Origin: JANMAT01 sp031359995
GTDB lineage: Bacteria; Actinomycetota; Acidimicrobiia; Acidimicrobiales; Ilumatobacteraceae
Assembly (NCBI GenBank): GCA_031359995.1
Contig: JANMAT010000116.1
Coordinates: 62,001-126,000 of the forward strand
Length of the DNA stretch: 64,000 bases
Direction of reading: 5' to 3'
Positions 44,897 to 53,166 of this stretch are shown here, piece after piece. The translations under genes and the position numbers were made by a program. Position 1 is the first letter of the stretch. Each line of letters starts with the position of its first letter. The notes below the pieces were generated by a model. That model saw only the letters and a program-made list of their open reading frames with translations. It ran no database searches and was not told the origin of the DNA.

Positions 44897-46291
44897 TCAC
44901 ACGCTTCCGCTCTTGGACAGGAACGTCAACACGTCGGTGCGGGTCAGCACGCACAACGGCCGGCCGCCCGACAGCACGAGCACGGCCGGCGCCGACTCGA
45001 GCAGCCCGACCACTCGGGCCAGCGGCTGACCGATGCCGACCGTGGGCAGCTTCGGGCCCATCACCTTCTCGACCGGCGTCTCGAACACGCCCGGGTCGTG
45101 GAACGCCGCCTCCATGAGGGCGAGCTCGTCGACGGCGCCCGACACCTCGGCCGCGGCGAACGGTGGCTCGTTCTTGCACACCGGCAACTGGCTGACCCCG
45201 TTGGCCCGCATCAGCTCGATGGCGACTCGCGCCGGTTGCCCGGGGTTCACGTACAGCAGCTCGGGCATGGCGCCGCGCGACGACAGCACGGCGCCGACGC
45301 ACAGATCGCACTCCTTCAGGAACCCGTAGCCGCTCATCCACTGGTCGTTGAACACGCGCGACAGGTAGCCGCGCCCCGAGTCGGGGTTGAGCACGACGAC
45401 GATGTCGTCGGGACCGGCCCGGCGGGCGACCCGCAGGGCGGCGGCGACGGCCATGCCGCCCGAGCCACCGATCAGGATGCCTTCCTCGCGGGCCACGCGC
45501 CGAGCGGTGAGGAAGCTCTCCTCGTCGCTGATGGCGATGACCTCGTCGAGCAGGTCGGGATCCCACGCGGCGGGGAAGAAGTCCTCGCCCACTCCCTCGA
45601 CGAGGTAGGGGCGCCCCGATCCACCCGAGAACACCGAGCCCTCGGGATCGGCGGCGACGAGGCGCACCGCAGGGTTCATCTGCTTCAGGTAGCGGCCGGT
45701 GCCGGTGAGCGTGCCGCACGTGCCCGCCCCGGCGACGAAGTGGGTGATGCGCCCCGCCGTCTGCCGCCAGATCTCGGGGCCGGTGGTCAGCGTGTGGGCC
45801 GCCGGGTTGTTCGGGTTGGCGTACTGGTTGGGCCGGAAGGCCTGCAGCTCGTGCGTAAGGCGTTCGGCCACCGAGTAGTAGCTCTCGGGATCCGACGGTG
45901 GCACCGCCACGGGGCACACCACGACCTCGGCGCCGTACGCCCGGAGCAGGTCGACCTTCTCGGGCGCGACCTTGTCGGTCATGACGAACACGCACCGGTA
46001 GCCGCGCTGCGCCGCCACGATGGCCAGCCCCACGCCGGTGTTGCCCGACGTGGGTTCCACGATGGTGTCGCCCGGCTTCAGCAAGCCATCCCGCTCGGCG
46101 GCGAGGATCATCTCGAGGGCGGGGCGGTCCTTGGCCGAACCGCCCGGGTTCGTCGTCTCCATCTTCATCGCCAGCGTGCAGGCGAGGCCTTCGATCTCGG
46201 ACACGCGTTTGAGGCGCACGAGCGGCGTGTTGCCGATCAGGTCGAGCACCGAGTCGGCGATGTCCGGCTGGGAGGGGAACACGTCAGCCAT
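44897..46291 (-). CDS. cbs: Cystathionine beta-synthase
   Basis: A 464-residue enzyme: PLP-dependent core (1-330) with the lysine in NPGGSAKDRPALEMI (Lys54), EPTSGNTGVGLAI and GAGTCGTLTGTGRYL, plus a C-terminal pair of CBS domains (about 340-460) that regulate such enzymes. It condenses homocysteine with serine (or a related acceptor) to cystathionine. There is no heme-binding N-terminal extension. ATG 46291 is 6 nt after TAACGT on the minus strand, a leaderless layout. Confidence 0.92.
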   Translation of the reverse strand: MADVFPSQPDIADSVLDLIGNTPLVRLKRVSEIEGLACTLAMKMETTNPGGSAKDRPALEMILAAERDGLLKPGDTIVEPTSGNTGVGLAIVAAQRGYRCVFVMTDKVAPEKVDLLRAYGAEVVVCPVAVPPSDPESYYSVAERLTHELQAFRPNQYANPNNPAAHTLTTGPEIWRQTAGRITHFVAGAGTCGTLTGTGRYLKQMNPAVRLVAADPEGSVFSGGSGRPYLVEGVGEDFFPAAWDPDLLDEVIAISDEESFLTARRVAREEGILIGGSGGMAVAAALRVARRAGPDDIVVVLNPDSGRGYLSRVFNDQWMSGYGFLKECDLCVGAVLSSRGAMPELLYVNPGQPARVAIELMRANGVSQLPVCKNEPPFAAAEVSGAVDELALMEAAFHDPGVFETPVEKVMGPKLPTVGIGQPLARVVGLLESAPAVLVLSGGRPLCVLTRTDVLTFLSKSGSV

Positions 46292-46387
46292 GGAGGCACG
46301 TTACCGCTGCCCCTGTCGCCGGTCGACGGGTCGGCACGTGTCATGCACCACGGGAACAAACGGGCGCGGCGTGGTGTTCGCCTTCCC

Positions 46388-46723
46388 ATGGTGCTCCGTC
46401 GGTCGTGGTTGTCGGTGTTCAGCGCGGCGTGGGCCGGCGTGGCGGTGGCCTTCGCCTTCGGCACGGCCTCGTCGGTGAACCCCGATGCGCGTGGCCTGTT
46501 CGCGCTGGTGGCAGTCCTCACCGCCGGCGCCGCGGTGATGGCGGCGAGGCTGCTGATCGCGCCGGCTCGGCGTCGGCTCGCCGGCCTGCTGCTGGTGGTG
46601 TCGGCGGCGGCACCCACGTCGTTCGCGTGGGTGGTGAACGTGCCGGCCATGCTCGTGGGCCTGTTCCTCCTGCTCGACGGCCAACCGCTGGCGTGGGCCC
46701 GGGTCCGCACACCGCGCCGGTGA
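46388..46723 (+). CDS. Small integral membrane protein
   Basis: A 111-residue protein with three or four hydrophobic segments (LSVFSAAWAGVAVAFAFG; LFALVAVLTAGAAVMAARLL; LAGLLLVVSAAAPTSFAWVV; PAMLVGLFLLL). Composition and hydrophobic periodicity support a real membrane protein. It has no recognised family, and the long frame upstream of ATG 46388 is the shadow of cbs. Confidence 0.55.
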   Translation: MVLRRSWLSVFSAAWAGVAVAFAFGTASSVNPDARGLFALVAVLTAGAAVMAARLLIAPARRRLAGLLLVVSAAAPTSFAWVVNVPAMLVGLFLLLDGQPLAWARVRTPRR

Positions 46724-46774
46724 CCCCGGCGGCAGTAGCACCCGTGGCGGCGGGTCGTTGCCTACGATGACGCG

Positions 46775-47953
46775 GTGGACGGCGGACGGATCATCTGTGA
46801 GGCGTGCCCGGCGGGGCCGCACACGTGCCACCGGTGTGGGCGCTCCTGCTGCAACCGGCACTTCACGCTGAGCGCCTCGTTGGCCGAGGGTGCGCCGGTG
46901 AGCACCGGCTCGGTGTTCACCGGGCGGGCCGGCGGGTCGGGCATGGGGCCCGCGATGGTGCCCGAGTTCGTGGCCTACCTCACTGGCGGCATGGCCGAAC
47001 GCTATGGCGTGCCCACCCACCTGAGCGGCGAGCCGATGCGGGGCGGCGCCGCCGAGGCGTACCGCGGCGCGTGGATCGCCCACACCCACGTCTGCGTGTT
47101 CTGCAGGGTCGGCGTCGCCCAGGAAGCGGCGCTCGCGTGGACCCAGCAGTTCGAGGCTCAACTCGCCATCGAGACCGAGCTGGCCGAGCGTGGAGCGGCC
47201 GCGGCCGCGGTGGAGAAGGCCGAGGCCGACCAGCGCGACGTAGCAGAGCGCCAGCGCGTCAGCGTGGCGCACCGCGCCCACCTGATGACGGTCCCACCCG
47301 GCACGCCAGCCGAGGCCGACCTGTTGAGCGAGCGCGACCGCATCGTGCAGGAGGCCCGCGCCGTGCGGCGCACCGGTCGCGAAGCGGCCCACGACCGCCG
47401 GCGCATCGAGCGCGGCCCGGCGCTCACCGATGTGGTGCTGCGTCTCGTCGCCCGGGGCGCCGCCATGCAGATCGCCAGCGTCGTGCTGGCCCTGCTCGTG
47501 CTGCCCGACACCGTCGGATGGGGCGTTCTCACGCTTCTGATCATCACCGCGCTGTTGTCGTGGGCGCTGTCCACCCTCATGCGCCGCTACCTGCGCGAGC
47601 GCATCGGCGAGGACCCCCGGGTCATCGGCGAGATCGCCCCCAGCGGCGTGGGCAGCGTGCTCACCGTCGTCGGCGCCGTCATCGTTGCGCTGCTGACGGC
47701 CCGGTGGTTGCTCCGCGGGGTGAGCTTCTGGATCGCGCTGACGCTCGTCCTCGTGGCCGAGGCCGTGATCGCCGTGGTGGCGGCGGCACCGGCGGTCACC
47801 CGCCAGGCCGAGCTCGACGCCGCCATCGCCGAGGAGAAGCGGGCCATCGCCGTGCTGCGCGGCGAGCACGAGGAGGTCGAGCGCCAGCTCGCCCTCTACC
47901 GCTGCGGTGTGCCCGGCTGCACCGACGACAACCGGGTCGCCATCACGGGTTGA
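46775..47953 (+). CDS. Zinc-cluster / coiled-coil / membrane protein of unknown function
   Basis: A 392-residue protein with an N-terminal Cys/His cluster (residues 8-29: CEACP, HTCHRCGRSCCNRH), a second small cluster (HTHVCVFC near 107-114), a long charged coiled coil (about 120-215), four hydrophobic segments (about 230-330: AMQIASVVLALLVLP, WGVLTLLIITALLSWAL, VLTVVGAVIVALLTA, WIALTLVLVAEAVIAVVAA) and a C-terminal coiled coil ending in another Cys pair (RCGVPGCTDD). B-box or LIM-like zinc modules on membrane proteins are rare in bacteria. GTG 46775 is 6 nt after TACGAT. It overlaps the converging glpD by 11 nt. No function is assigned. Confidence 0.75.
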   Translation: MDGGRIICEACPAGPHTCHRCGRSCCNRHFTLSASLAEGAPVSTGSVFTGRAGGSGMGPAMVPEFVAYLTGGMAERYGVPTHLSGEPMRGGAAEAYRGAWIAHTHVCVFCRVGVAQEAALAWTQQFEAQLAIETELAERGAAAAAVEKAEADQRDVAERQRVSVAHRAHLMTVPPGTPAEADLLSERDRIVQEARAVRRTGREAAHDRRRIERGPALTDVVLRLVARGAAMQIASVVLALLVLPDTVGWGVLTLLIITALLSWALSTLMRRYLRERIGEDPRVIGEIAPSGVGSVLTVVGAVIVALLTARWLLRGVSFWIALTLVLVAEAVIAVVAAAPAVTRQAELDAAIAEEKRAIAVLRGEHEEVERQLALYRCGVPGCTDDNRVAITG

Positions 47954-49631
47954 CCGCCAGCAGCGCCCGCACGCGGGCGAGCACCGCTTCGTAGCGGACG
48001 ATCTCCTGGGCCACGCGTGCGTCGTCCCAGCCGCACAGAGGCGCCATGATCCCGGCCACGGTGCGCACCTCGGCCTCGGTGACGCCACCGAGCGTGCCGA
48101 GCACGAGGCGCCGGTCGATCACGTCGCCCACCCGGCTGGCGCTCTCGGCGACCACGGCGTGGACGACCTGGGCGGCGATGTCGAGGCGGCCGGCCCGGCC
48201 GGAGACGCGGCGGGCCAGCGCCGGCTCCGCCGCCACTAGATCGAGCACCGCGTCGTGGTCGGTGCCGTACAGGCGGGCCAGGTGCAGGCGCACGTCGGTC
48301 GGCAGCTGCAGCTCGGGTCGCGCCCGCGCCGCACCGTCGAGATAGGGGCCCGCGTCGCTGGCCCATGCGAACGCGCCGTGCACCGGTGCGCGGCGCGAGC
48401 TGAACGGGCGCGTGGGCACGCCGGCCAGCGCGGGGGAGCGCAGCAGCACGTCGAGCACGTGCTCGCCGAGCGCTCGCGCCGTGGTCCACTTCCCGCCGCC
48501 GATCGACCACAGGTTGGCCACGCCCGCCGTGGCGTGGTCGTAGAGCTCGTGTCGGCGCGACGTGGAGTAGCTGTCGGCGCCCTGCTCCTTCACCAGCGGC
48601 CGGATGCCGACCGTCACGTGGCGCACGTCGGTGCGGGCCAGCGGCGTGGTCGTGGTGGCGTTGACGGTGTCGAGGATCAGGTCGACGTCTTCGGTGACGG
48701 CGCGCACGTCGTCGGGATCGTCGTCGACCGGCGTGTCGGTGGGGCCGATGAAGCTGTGACCCTCCCATGGCGACACGATCACGTGCCGCCCTGATGGCGC
48801 CCGGGCGAACACGGCGTCCTGCCCGCCCAGTGGCCGGGTCAGCAGGTGCACACCCTTCGAACGCTGCACGCCCACGCCGAGGTCTCGCGGCACACTTCGC
48901 AGCACGACGTCCATCCACGGGCCGCCGGCGTTCACGACCGTGCGGGTCTGGACCTGGTGGTGGGTGCCGGTGAGCTCGTCGACCACCTCGATGCCGTGGA
49001 CCTCGGAGGCGTGGTCGACCGGACGCAGCAGGATGCGCTCGGCCCGCACGTGGTTGAGCAGCGAGGCGCCCCGCTCGACCGCCGAGAACGCCAAGGCCAA
49101 CAACAGCCGCTCGGGATGGATGTTGAGCACGTCGGGGTAGGCGAACGCGCCCTGCAGGTGGTCGGGCTGCAGCCACGGCACCGCCGCCAGGACGCGCCGC
49201 TTGGACAGCCACCGGGGCTTGGGCATGTGCAGGCTGTCGGGCACGCCCCGGTTCTTGTCCCACGCCAGCAGGTCGTAGGCGAGCACACCGGCGGCCAGCA
49301 GGGGTGCGGCCGGTTTCGACCAGCGCCACGCCGGCATCAGGAACCGCACCGGCTGCACCAGGTGGGGCGCGGCCAGCGACAGCACGCGTCGCTCCCGCAG
49401 CGACTCGCGCACGACACCGAACTCGTACTGCTCGAGGTAGCGGATGCCCCCGTGGAGGTACTTGGTCGTGGCCGAACTGGTGCCCGCGCCGAAGTCGTCC
49501 TTGTCGACCACGAGCACCCTCAGCCCGCGCCCCGCCGCCTCGCGGGCGACGCAGATCCCGGTGATGCCACCGCCGACCACGACTATGTCGAACGAACGGG
49601 CGAGGGCGTCGACGCGGCGTTCCAGGCGCAT
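47943..49631 (-). CDS. glpD: FAD-dependent glycerol-3-phosphate dehydrogenase
   Basis: A 562-residue membrane-associated flavoenzyme oxidising glycerol-3-phosphate to dihydroxyacetone phosphate. The FAD loop FDIVVVGGGITGICVAREA is near 14-32, and GTSSATTKYLHGGIRYLEQYEFG and NAGGPWMDVVLR are diagnostic. The C-terminal GlpD domain is at about 400-540. ATG 49631 fits the family start; a GTG at 49688 is in frame but overlaps a TAAGGT hexamer that probably is the -10 element, giving a leader of about 50 nt. Confidence 0.9.
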   Translation of the reverse strand: MRLERRVDALARSFDIVVVGGGITGICVAREAAGRGLRVLVVDKDDFGAGTSSATTKYLHGGIRYLEQYEFGVVRESLRERRVLSLAAPHLVQPVRFLMPAWRWSKPAAPLLAAGVLAYDLLAWDKNRGVPDSLHMPKPRWLSKRRVLAAVPWLQPDHLQGAFAYPDVLNIHPERLLLALAFSAVERGASLLNHVRAERILLRPVDHASEVHGIEVVDELTGTHHQVQTRTVVNAGGPWMDVVLRSVPRDLGVGVQRSKGVHLLTRPLGGQDAVFARAPSGRHVIVSPWEGHSFIGPTDTPVDDDPDDVRAVTEDVDLILDTVNATTTTPLARTDVRHVTVGIRPLVKEQGADSYSTSRRHELYDHATAGVANLWSIGGGKWTTARALGEHVLDVLLRSPALAGVPTRPFSSRRAPVHGAFAWASDAGPYLDGAARARPELQLPTDVRLHLARLYGTDHDAVLDLVAAEPALARRVSGRAGRLDIAAQVVHAVVAESASRVGDVIDRRLVLGTLGGVTEAEVRTVAGIMAPLCGWDDARVAQEIVRYEAVLARVRALLAVNP

Positions 49632-49899
49632 CACGGCGCCGTCATGGGGCAGGCACCGGTGCCGACAAGGATCCCACGAGGTGGTCACCTTAGTGGTCGG
49701 TGGTCGGCGTCCCCCGGTGCCCGTCGTCTCAGGCGGTCGTCAAGGGGCCGAGGTGGTCTAGGTGCCACCCCCTAGGAAGTGGCAGAGCGGGGTCGCTCCG
49801 TCACGGACCATGTCAGCACAACCCTGTGAAATGTTCATTCCCCGGCTAAGCATCGTCTGCTCCCGGTGCTTTCTCAGACGGCTTTCGTACCATGACGTG

Positions 49900-49929
49900 A
49901 TGGGAGCCTCCGATGCGTGCCGGTGCTGA
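49900..49929 (+). CDS. Possible leaderless 9-codon upstream ORF
   Basis: TACCAT (49888-49893), 6 nt, then ATG opens a 9-residue frame (MGASDACRC) ending at TGA 49927-49929. It overlaps the presumed start of the patatin-like gene in another frame. The geometry equals the leaderless pattern seen elsewhere here; two of the last three residues are Cys. It may control the gene behind, or be chance. Confidence 0.25.
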   Translation: MGASDACRC

Positions 49930-50881
49930 TCCGCCGTGGCTTTCGTGCGCCACCGTGGGACGTGGCGCCGATGCCGCCGAGGTGAGCCGCCCGGGCGCGC
50001 AGGGTGATGTCGCCGACGCCGGCATGGTGGCGTTCGTGTTCGAAGGTGGCGGCAGCTACGGCGCCGCCCAGGTCGGCATGCTCAACGCCCTCCTCGACGC
50101 CGGGGTCACCCCCGATCTGGTCGTGGGCACGTCGGTCGGCGCGCTCAACGGCGCGCTGCTCGCGTCGCGCACCGACCTGCGCCGGTCACTCGACGACATG
50201 GAGCGCATGTGGCGCGGCATCCGCCGGCGCGACGTGCTCCCACTGCACCCGTACCGGGCGCTCTCGGCTGTGGTCGGTCGCGGGGCCGGTCTGGTGGCCA
50301 ACGACGGCCTCGGCCGCATCATCGACCGGTGGTTGCCCGTCACCCGTCTCGAGGACCTCGCCCTGCCCTTCGCCGCGGTGGCCACCGACATCGTGTCGGG
50401 CGTACCGGTGGTGATGCGCCACGGGGCGGCCCGCCGGGCCCTGCTGGCATCGAGCGCGCTGCCGGGCGTCTATCCGCCCGTCGCCGTCGACGGACGGGAA
50501 CTGGTCGACGGGGGACTCGTGGCCAACTTCCCGGTCGACGTGGCTGCCGGCCTCGGTGCCACCCGCATCTACGCGCTGCCCACTGCGGTGTCGGCGCCGT
50601 CGCGGTTGAGCGGTCCGTTCGCGCTGTTGCAGCGCGCGTCCGACGTGCTGGTGGAACGGGCCAGCCGGCGCGCCCTCGACGCCACCGGCCACGCGGTCAC
50701 CGTGCATGAGCTGCCGGCGCCGTCGACCGAGCGCTCCATGTTCGACTTCGGTGGTTCGATCGAGCTGATGCAGGCCGGCTACGACCTCACCCGGTCGTGG
50801 CTCGTCGGCACCGAGCGCGTGGCCCCGGCGGTGACCCACCACCGGCGGGCGCCCGTCGCCGCCCGCATCGCCTTCGGCTGA
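49913..50881 (+). CDS. Patatin-like phospholipase
   Basis: A 322-residue lipid acyl hydrolase-fold protein. Oxyanion loop EGGGSYGAAQVG near 44-55, nucleophile elbow GTSVG (72-76, Ser74) and the dyad motif DGGLVANFP near 199-207 are complete, so it should be active. The first 37 residues are outside the fold; the true start could be ATG 50024 (MVAFVFEGGG). GGGAG lies upstream of 49913. No signal peptide is seen, so it is probably cytosolic or membrane-peripheral. Confidence 0.85.
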   Translation: MRAGADPPWLSCATVGRGADAAEVSRPGAQGDVADAGMVAFVFEGGGSYGAAQVGMLNALLDAGVTPDLVVGTSVGALNGALLASRTDLRRSLDDMERMWRGIRRRDVLPLHPYRALSAVVGRGAGLVANDGLGRIIDRWLPVTRLEDLALPFAAVATDIVSGVPVVMRHGAARRALLASSALPGVYPPVAVDGRELVDGGLVANFPVDVAAGLGATRIYALPTAVSAPSRLSGPFALLQRASDVLVERASRRALDATGHAVTVHELPAPSTERSMFDFGGSIELMQAGYDLTRSWLVGTERVAPAVTHHRRAPVAARIAFG

Positions 50882-50895
50882 GCGAAGCGAAGCCG

Positions 50896-50922
50896 GGGCG
50901 ACCGAGCGAGCGCCAGCGAGCC
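50896..50922 (+). repeat. Intergenic repeat, copy A
   Basis: A GC-rich element just after the patatin-like gene (GGGCGACCGAGCG, A, GCGCCAGCGA) matches bases 60816-60840 at 23 of 25 positions. Both copies stand shortly after a plus-strand stop codon. Confidence 0.45.
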
Positions 50923-50927
50923 GGGCG

Positions 50928-50950
50928 TTGTCACACCCCCTCGCTACGTT
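50928..50950 (+). promoter_or_regulatory. RecA-NDp/PafBC-like promoter of the SWIM-MoxR-VWA operon
   Basis: TTGTCA (50928-50933), 3 nt, 8 nt and TACGTT (50945-50950) reproduce the layout TTGTCRGTG-N8-TANNNT of PafBC-dependent damage promoters in mycobacteria, except that CAC replaces GTG. The ATG of the first gene lies 6 nt after the hexamer, so the mRNA should be leaderless. Confidence 0.45.
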
Positions 50951-50956
50951 GGTCCC

Positions 50957-52333
50957 ATGACCGAGCGCTGGCGCCCCGACCATGTGGAGGCCATGGCACC
51001 CGACGCCGCGGCCGCCCGGGCGGCGCGCCAACTGGCCGTGCCCCGCCGTTGGCACGGCACCGGTGCCGACGACGAGGGCGTGTGGGGCGAGTGCCGCGGC
51101 TCGGGGTCCGAGGCGTACCAGGTGGTCGTCGAACTGGCCACGCCGGCGTTCCGCTGCAGCTGCCCCAGCCGCAAGCTGCCGTGCAAGCACACCGTGGCCC
51201 TGCTGCTCTTGTGGGCCCACGGGCACGTGCCCACCACCGGTCGCCCGCCGTTCGCCACCACGTGGCTGGCGGCGCGTGCCCAGAAGGCGACCGCCGCCGC
51301 GGCGCGTCAGGGCGATCCGGTCGACGCCGCCGTGGCGGGCGAAGCGCCCCGCACCGCGGCGCACGACCGCCCGGTGCGCGACCCCGAACGGTCCGAGCGC
51401 ACCACCATCGAGCGCTCACGGCGCACGGCGGCGGGCCTGGCCGAGCTCGACCGCTGGATCACCGACCGCGTACGCACCGGGCTCACCGACCCGGCGCTGG
51501 CGCAGTACACCACGTGGGACCAGGTGGCCGCCCGCCTGGTCGACGCCCAGGCACCGGCACTGGCGAACCGCATCCGCCGCCTGGCCGGCGCGGTGGGCAC
51601 CACCGCATCGTGGCACGAGCACGTACTGGCCGAACTGGGTGTGGTGCACGCCTTGTGCCGGGCCGGCGCTCGCACTGGCGAGCTGCCCGAGGCCCTGGGT
51701 GACGGTGTGCGCACCGCGGTCGGCTGGCAGGTGCGCCAGGCCGACGTGCTGGCCGGCGCGGCCGTGCGCGACCGCTGGCACGTGGCCGGGCGCAGCGACG
51801 TGCTCGAGGACCGCATCGTGGTGCGCCGCACGTGGCTGCGGGGCACCCGTACGCGCCGCTGGGTGCTGCTGCTGTCGTTCGCCGCCTACGGCCAGTCGCT
51901 CGGTGGTGAGCCGGTGCCGGGCACGGCCTTCACGGCCGACGTGCACCAGTACCCCGGTGCCGTGGCCCTGCGCGGCCTGCTCGGCCCCGACCAGGGCGAC
52001 CCGCACGACGACCCGGTGGGCCCGCCGGCGTCCAGCGTCGCCGGCGTCTGCCACGAGGTGGGCCTGGCCCTCGCGCAGGAGCCGTGGCTCGAACGGCACC
52101 CCTGCACGGTGCTCGCCGCGCCAACGCTCCACCAGGGTCGCTGGGTGCTCACCGACGCCACCGGCACCTTGCCGGTGGCCGGCGCGCCCGACGGGTTGCC
52201 CACGCTGGTCGCCTGCTCCGGCGGGCGGCCCGTGGCGGTGTCGTGCGAGTGGACGGCGCAGGGTCTGGTGCCGCTCACCGTGCACGGCGCGCCCGAGGCG
52301 GTCGACGTGGGGCCGCGCGGGGGCTGGTCCTGA
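50957..52333 (+). CDS. SWIM zinc-finger protein
   Basis: A 458-residue protein with a SWIM zinc finger near the N-terminus: Cys67-x-Cys69, then Cys76-x-His78 (FRCSCPSRKLPCKHTVALLLLW). SWIM modules bind DNA or proteins. The remainder is a mixed region with Trp-rich and Arg-rich patches (GWQVRQADVLAGAAVRDRWHV; HTWLRG-type strands) and a beta-rich C-terminal half. It is the first gene of a five-gene overlapping array; ATG 50957 is 6 nt after TACGTT. The exact role is unknown, but SWIM proteins accompany MoxR/VWA genes in other bacteria and probably recognise the target of the system. Confidence 0.85.
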   Translation: MTERWRPDHVEAMAPDAAAARAARQLAVPRRWHGTGADDEGVWGECRGSGSEAYQVVVELATPAFRCSCPSRKLPCKHTVALLLLWAHGHVPTTGRPPFATTWLAARAQKATAAAARQGDPVDAAVAGEAPRTAAHDRPVRDPERSERTTIERSRRTAAGLAELDRWITDRVRTGLTDPALAQYTTWDQVAARLVDAQAPALANRIRRLAGAVGTTASWHEHVLAELGVVHALCRAGARTGELPEALGDGVRTAVGWQVRQADVLAGAAVRDRWHVAGRSDVLEDRIVVRRTWLRGTRTRRWVLLLSFAAYGQSLGGEPVPGTAFTADVHQYPGAVALRGLLGPDQGDPHDDPVGPPASSVAGVCHEVGLALAQEPWLERHPCTVLAAPTLHQGRWVLTDATGTLPVAGAPDGLPTLVACSGGRPVAVSCEWTAQGLVPLTVHGAPEAVDVGPRGGWS

Positions 52334-53166
52334 TGGGCGACACCTGGGCCGAGCACTGGAACCGGTTGGCCACCGCGTCGCTGCTCGGTACCGACCGTCG
52401 CCCGTCGCCCACGCCGCCCCCCGGGCCGTTGGCCGACGCCGTGGCCCAGGTCGCGCCGCTCGACGACGCCGAGTCGGTGCTCACCCAGGTCGTGCTCCTG
52501 GTGGCCGCCCGGCGCGCCGGGGTGCAACCGGGCCCGCCCGTGCCGGCGCTGGCGCCGGCCGCGCCCGACGACCGCCGGCTCTGCCCGCCGGCGGCGGCGC
52601 GCCGTCTCCCCGAGCTCGCGACCCACTTCCCGTCGCTCGTCGACGAGTGGCTCGACCGCATCGTCGCCGCCGGCTACCGCCTGCCGCCCGACATCGTCGT
52701 CACCCTGCTCGGCCGGCACCGCGACGACGCCCGGCGCCGTCTGGTCGAGGACGCGGCGGGGCCGTTGGCGCCCTGGCTGGCCGGGCACTTCCCCCGCTCG
52801 TTCGCCCGCGGTCGCCGTGGTCTCGCGGCGCGGCCCGAACCGCCACCGCTGCCCGCCGATCTGGCCGGGCTCGTCGACCAGCCGGCCGAGGCGGTGGCCG
52901 ACGCGCTGGCCGAGGGTCTGGCCACCGGCCGCTACGGTCCGCGGCTGCGGGCGTCGCTCGTGCAGTTGGTGGGTCTGTTGCCGCCGTCGTCGTTGCCGGT
53001 GGTGGCCGAGGCGCTGTCGCGCGCTGGCACCAACGCGGCCACGCTTGGCCTGACGCTCTCGTTGGGCGACCTGGCCCGTACCCGTTCGGCCATGATCACC
53101 GAGCTCGCCGCGCCGATCACCGAGCCCCCCACGCCCCCCACCGAGGACGGTCCTGTCCATGCCTGA
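52333..53166 (+). CDS. DUF5691-like helical-repeat protein
   Basis: A 277-residue alpha-helical protein with the family start WAEHWNRLATASLLGTDRR and a repeated pattern of amphipathic helices (VVLLVAARRAG; LPELATHFPSLVDEWLDRI; LRASLVQLVGLLP), suggesting a HEAT-like scaffold. It is shorter than typical DUF5691 proteins, so the assignment is tentative. Start overlaps the SWIM stop by 1 nt; the stop overlaps the MoxR start by 8 nt, implying fixed-ratio production. Confidence 0.65.
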   Translation: MGDTWAEHWNRLATASLLGTDRRPSPTPPPGPLADAVAQVAPLDDAESVLTQVVLLVAARRAGVQPGPPVPALAPAAPDDRRLCPPAAARRLPELATHFPSLVDEWLDRIVAAGYRLPPDIVVTLLGRHRDDARRRLVEDAAGPLAPWLAGHFPRSFARGRRGLAARPEPPPLPADLAGLVDQPAEAVADALAEGLATGRYGPRLRASLVQLVGLLPPSSLPVVAEALSRAGTNAATLGLTLSLGDLARTRSAMITELAAPITEPPTPPTEDGPVHA

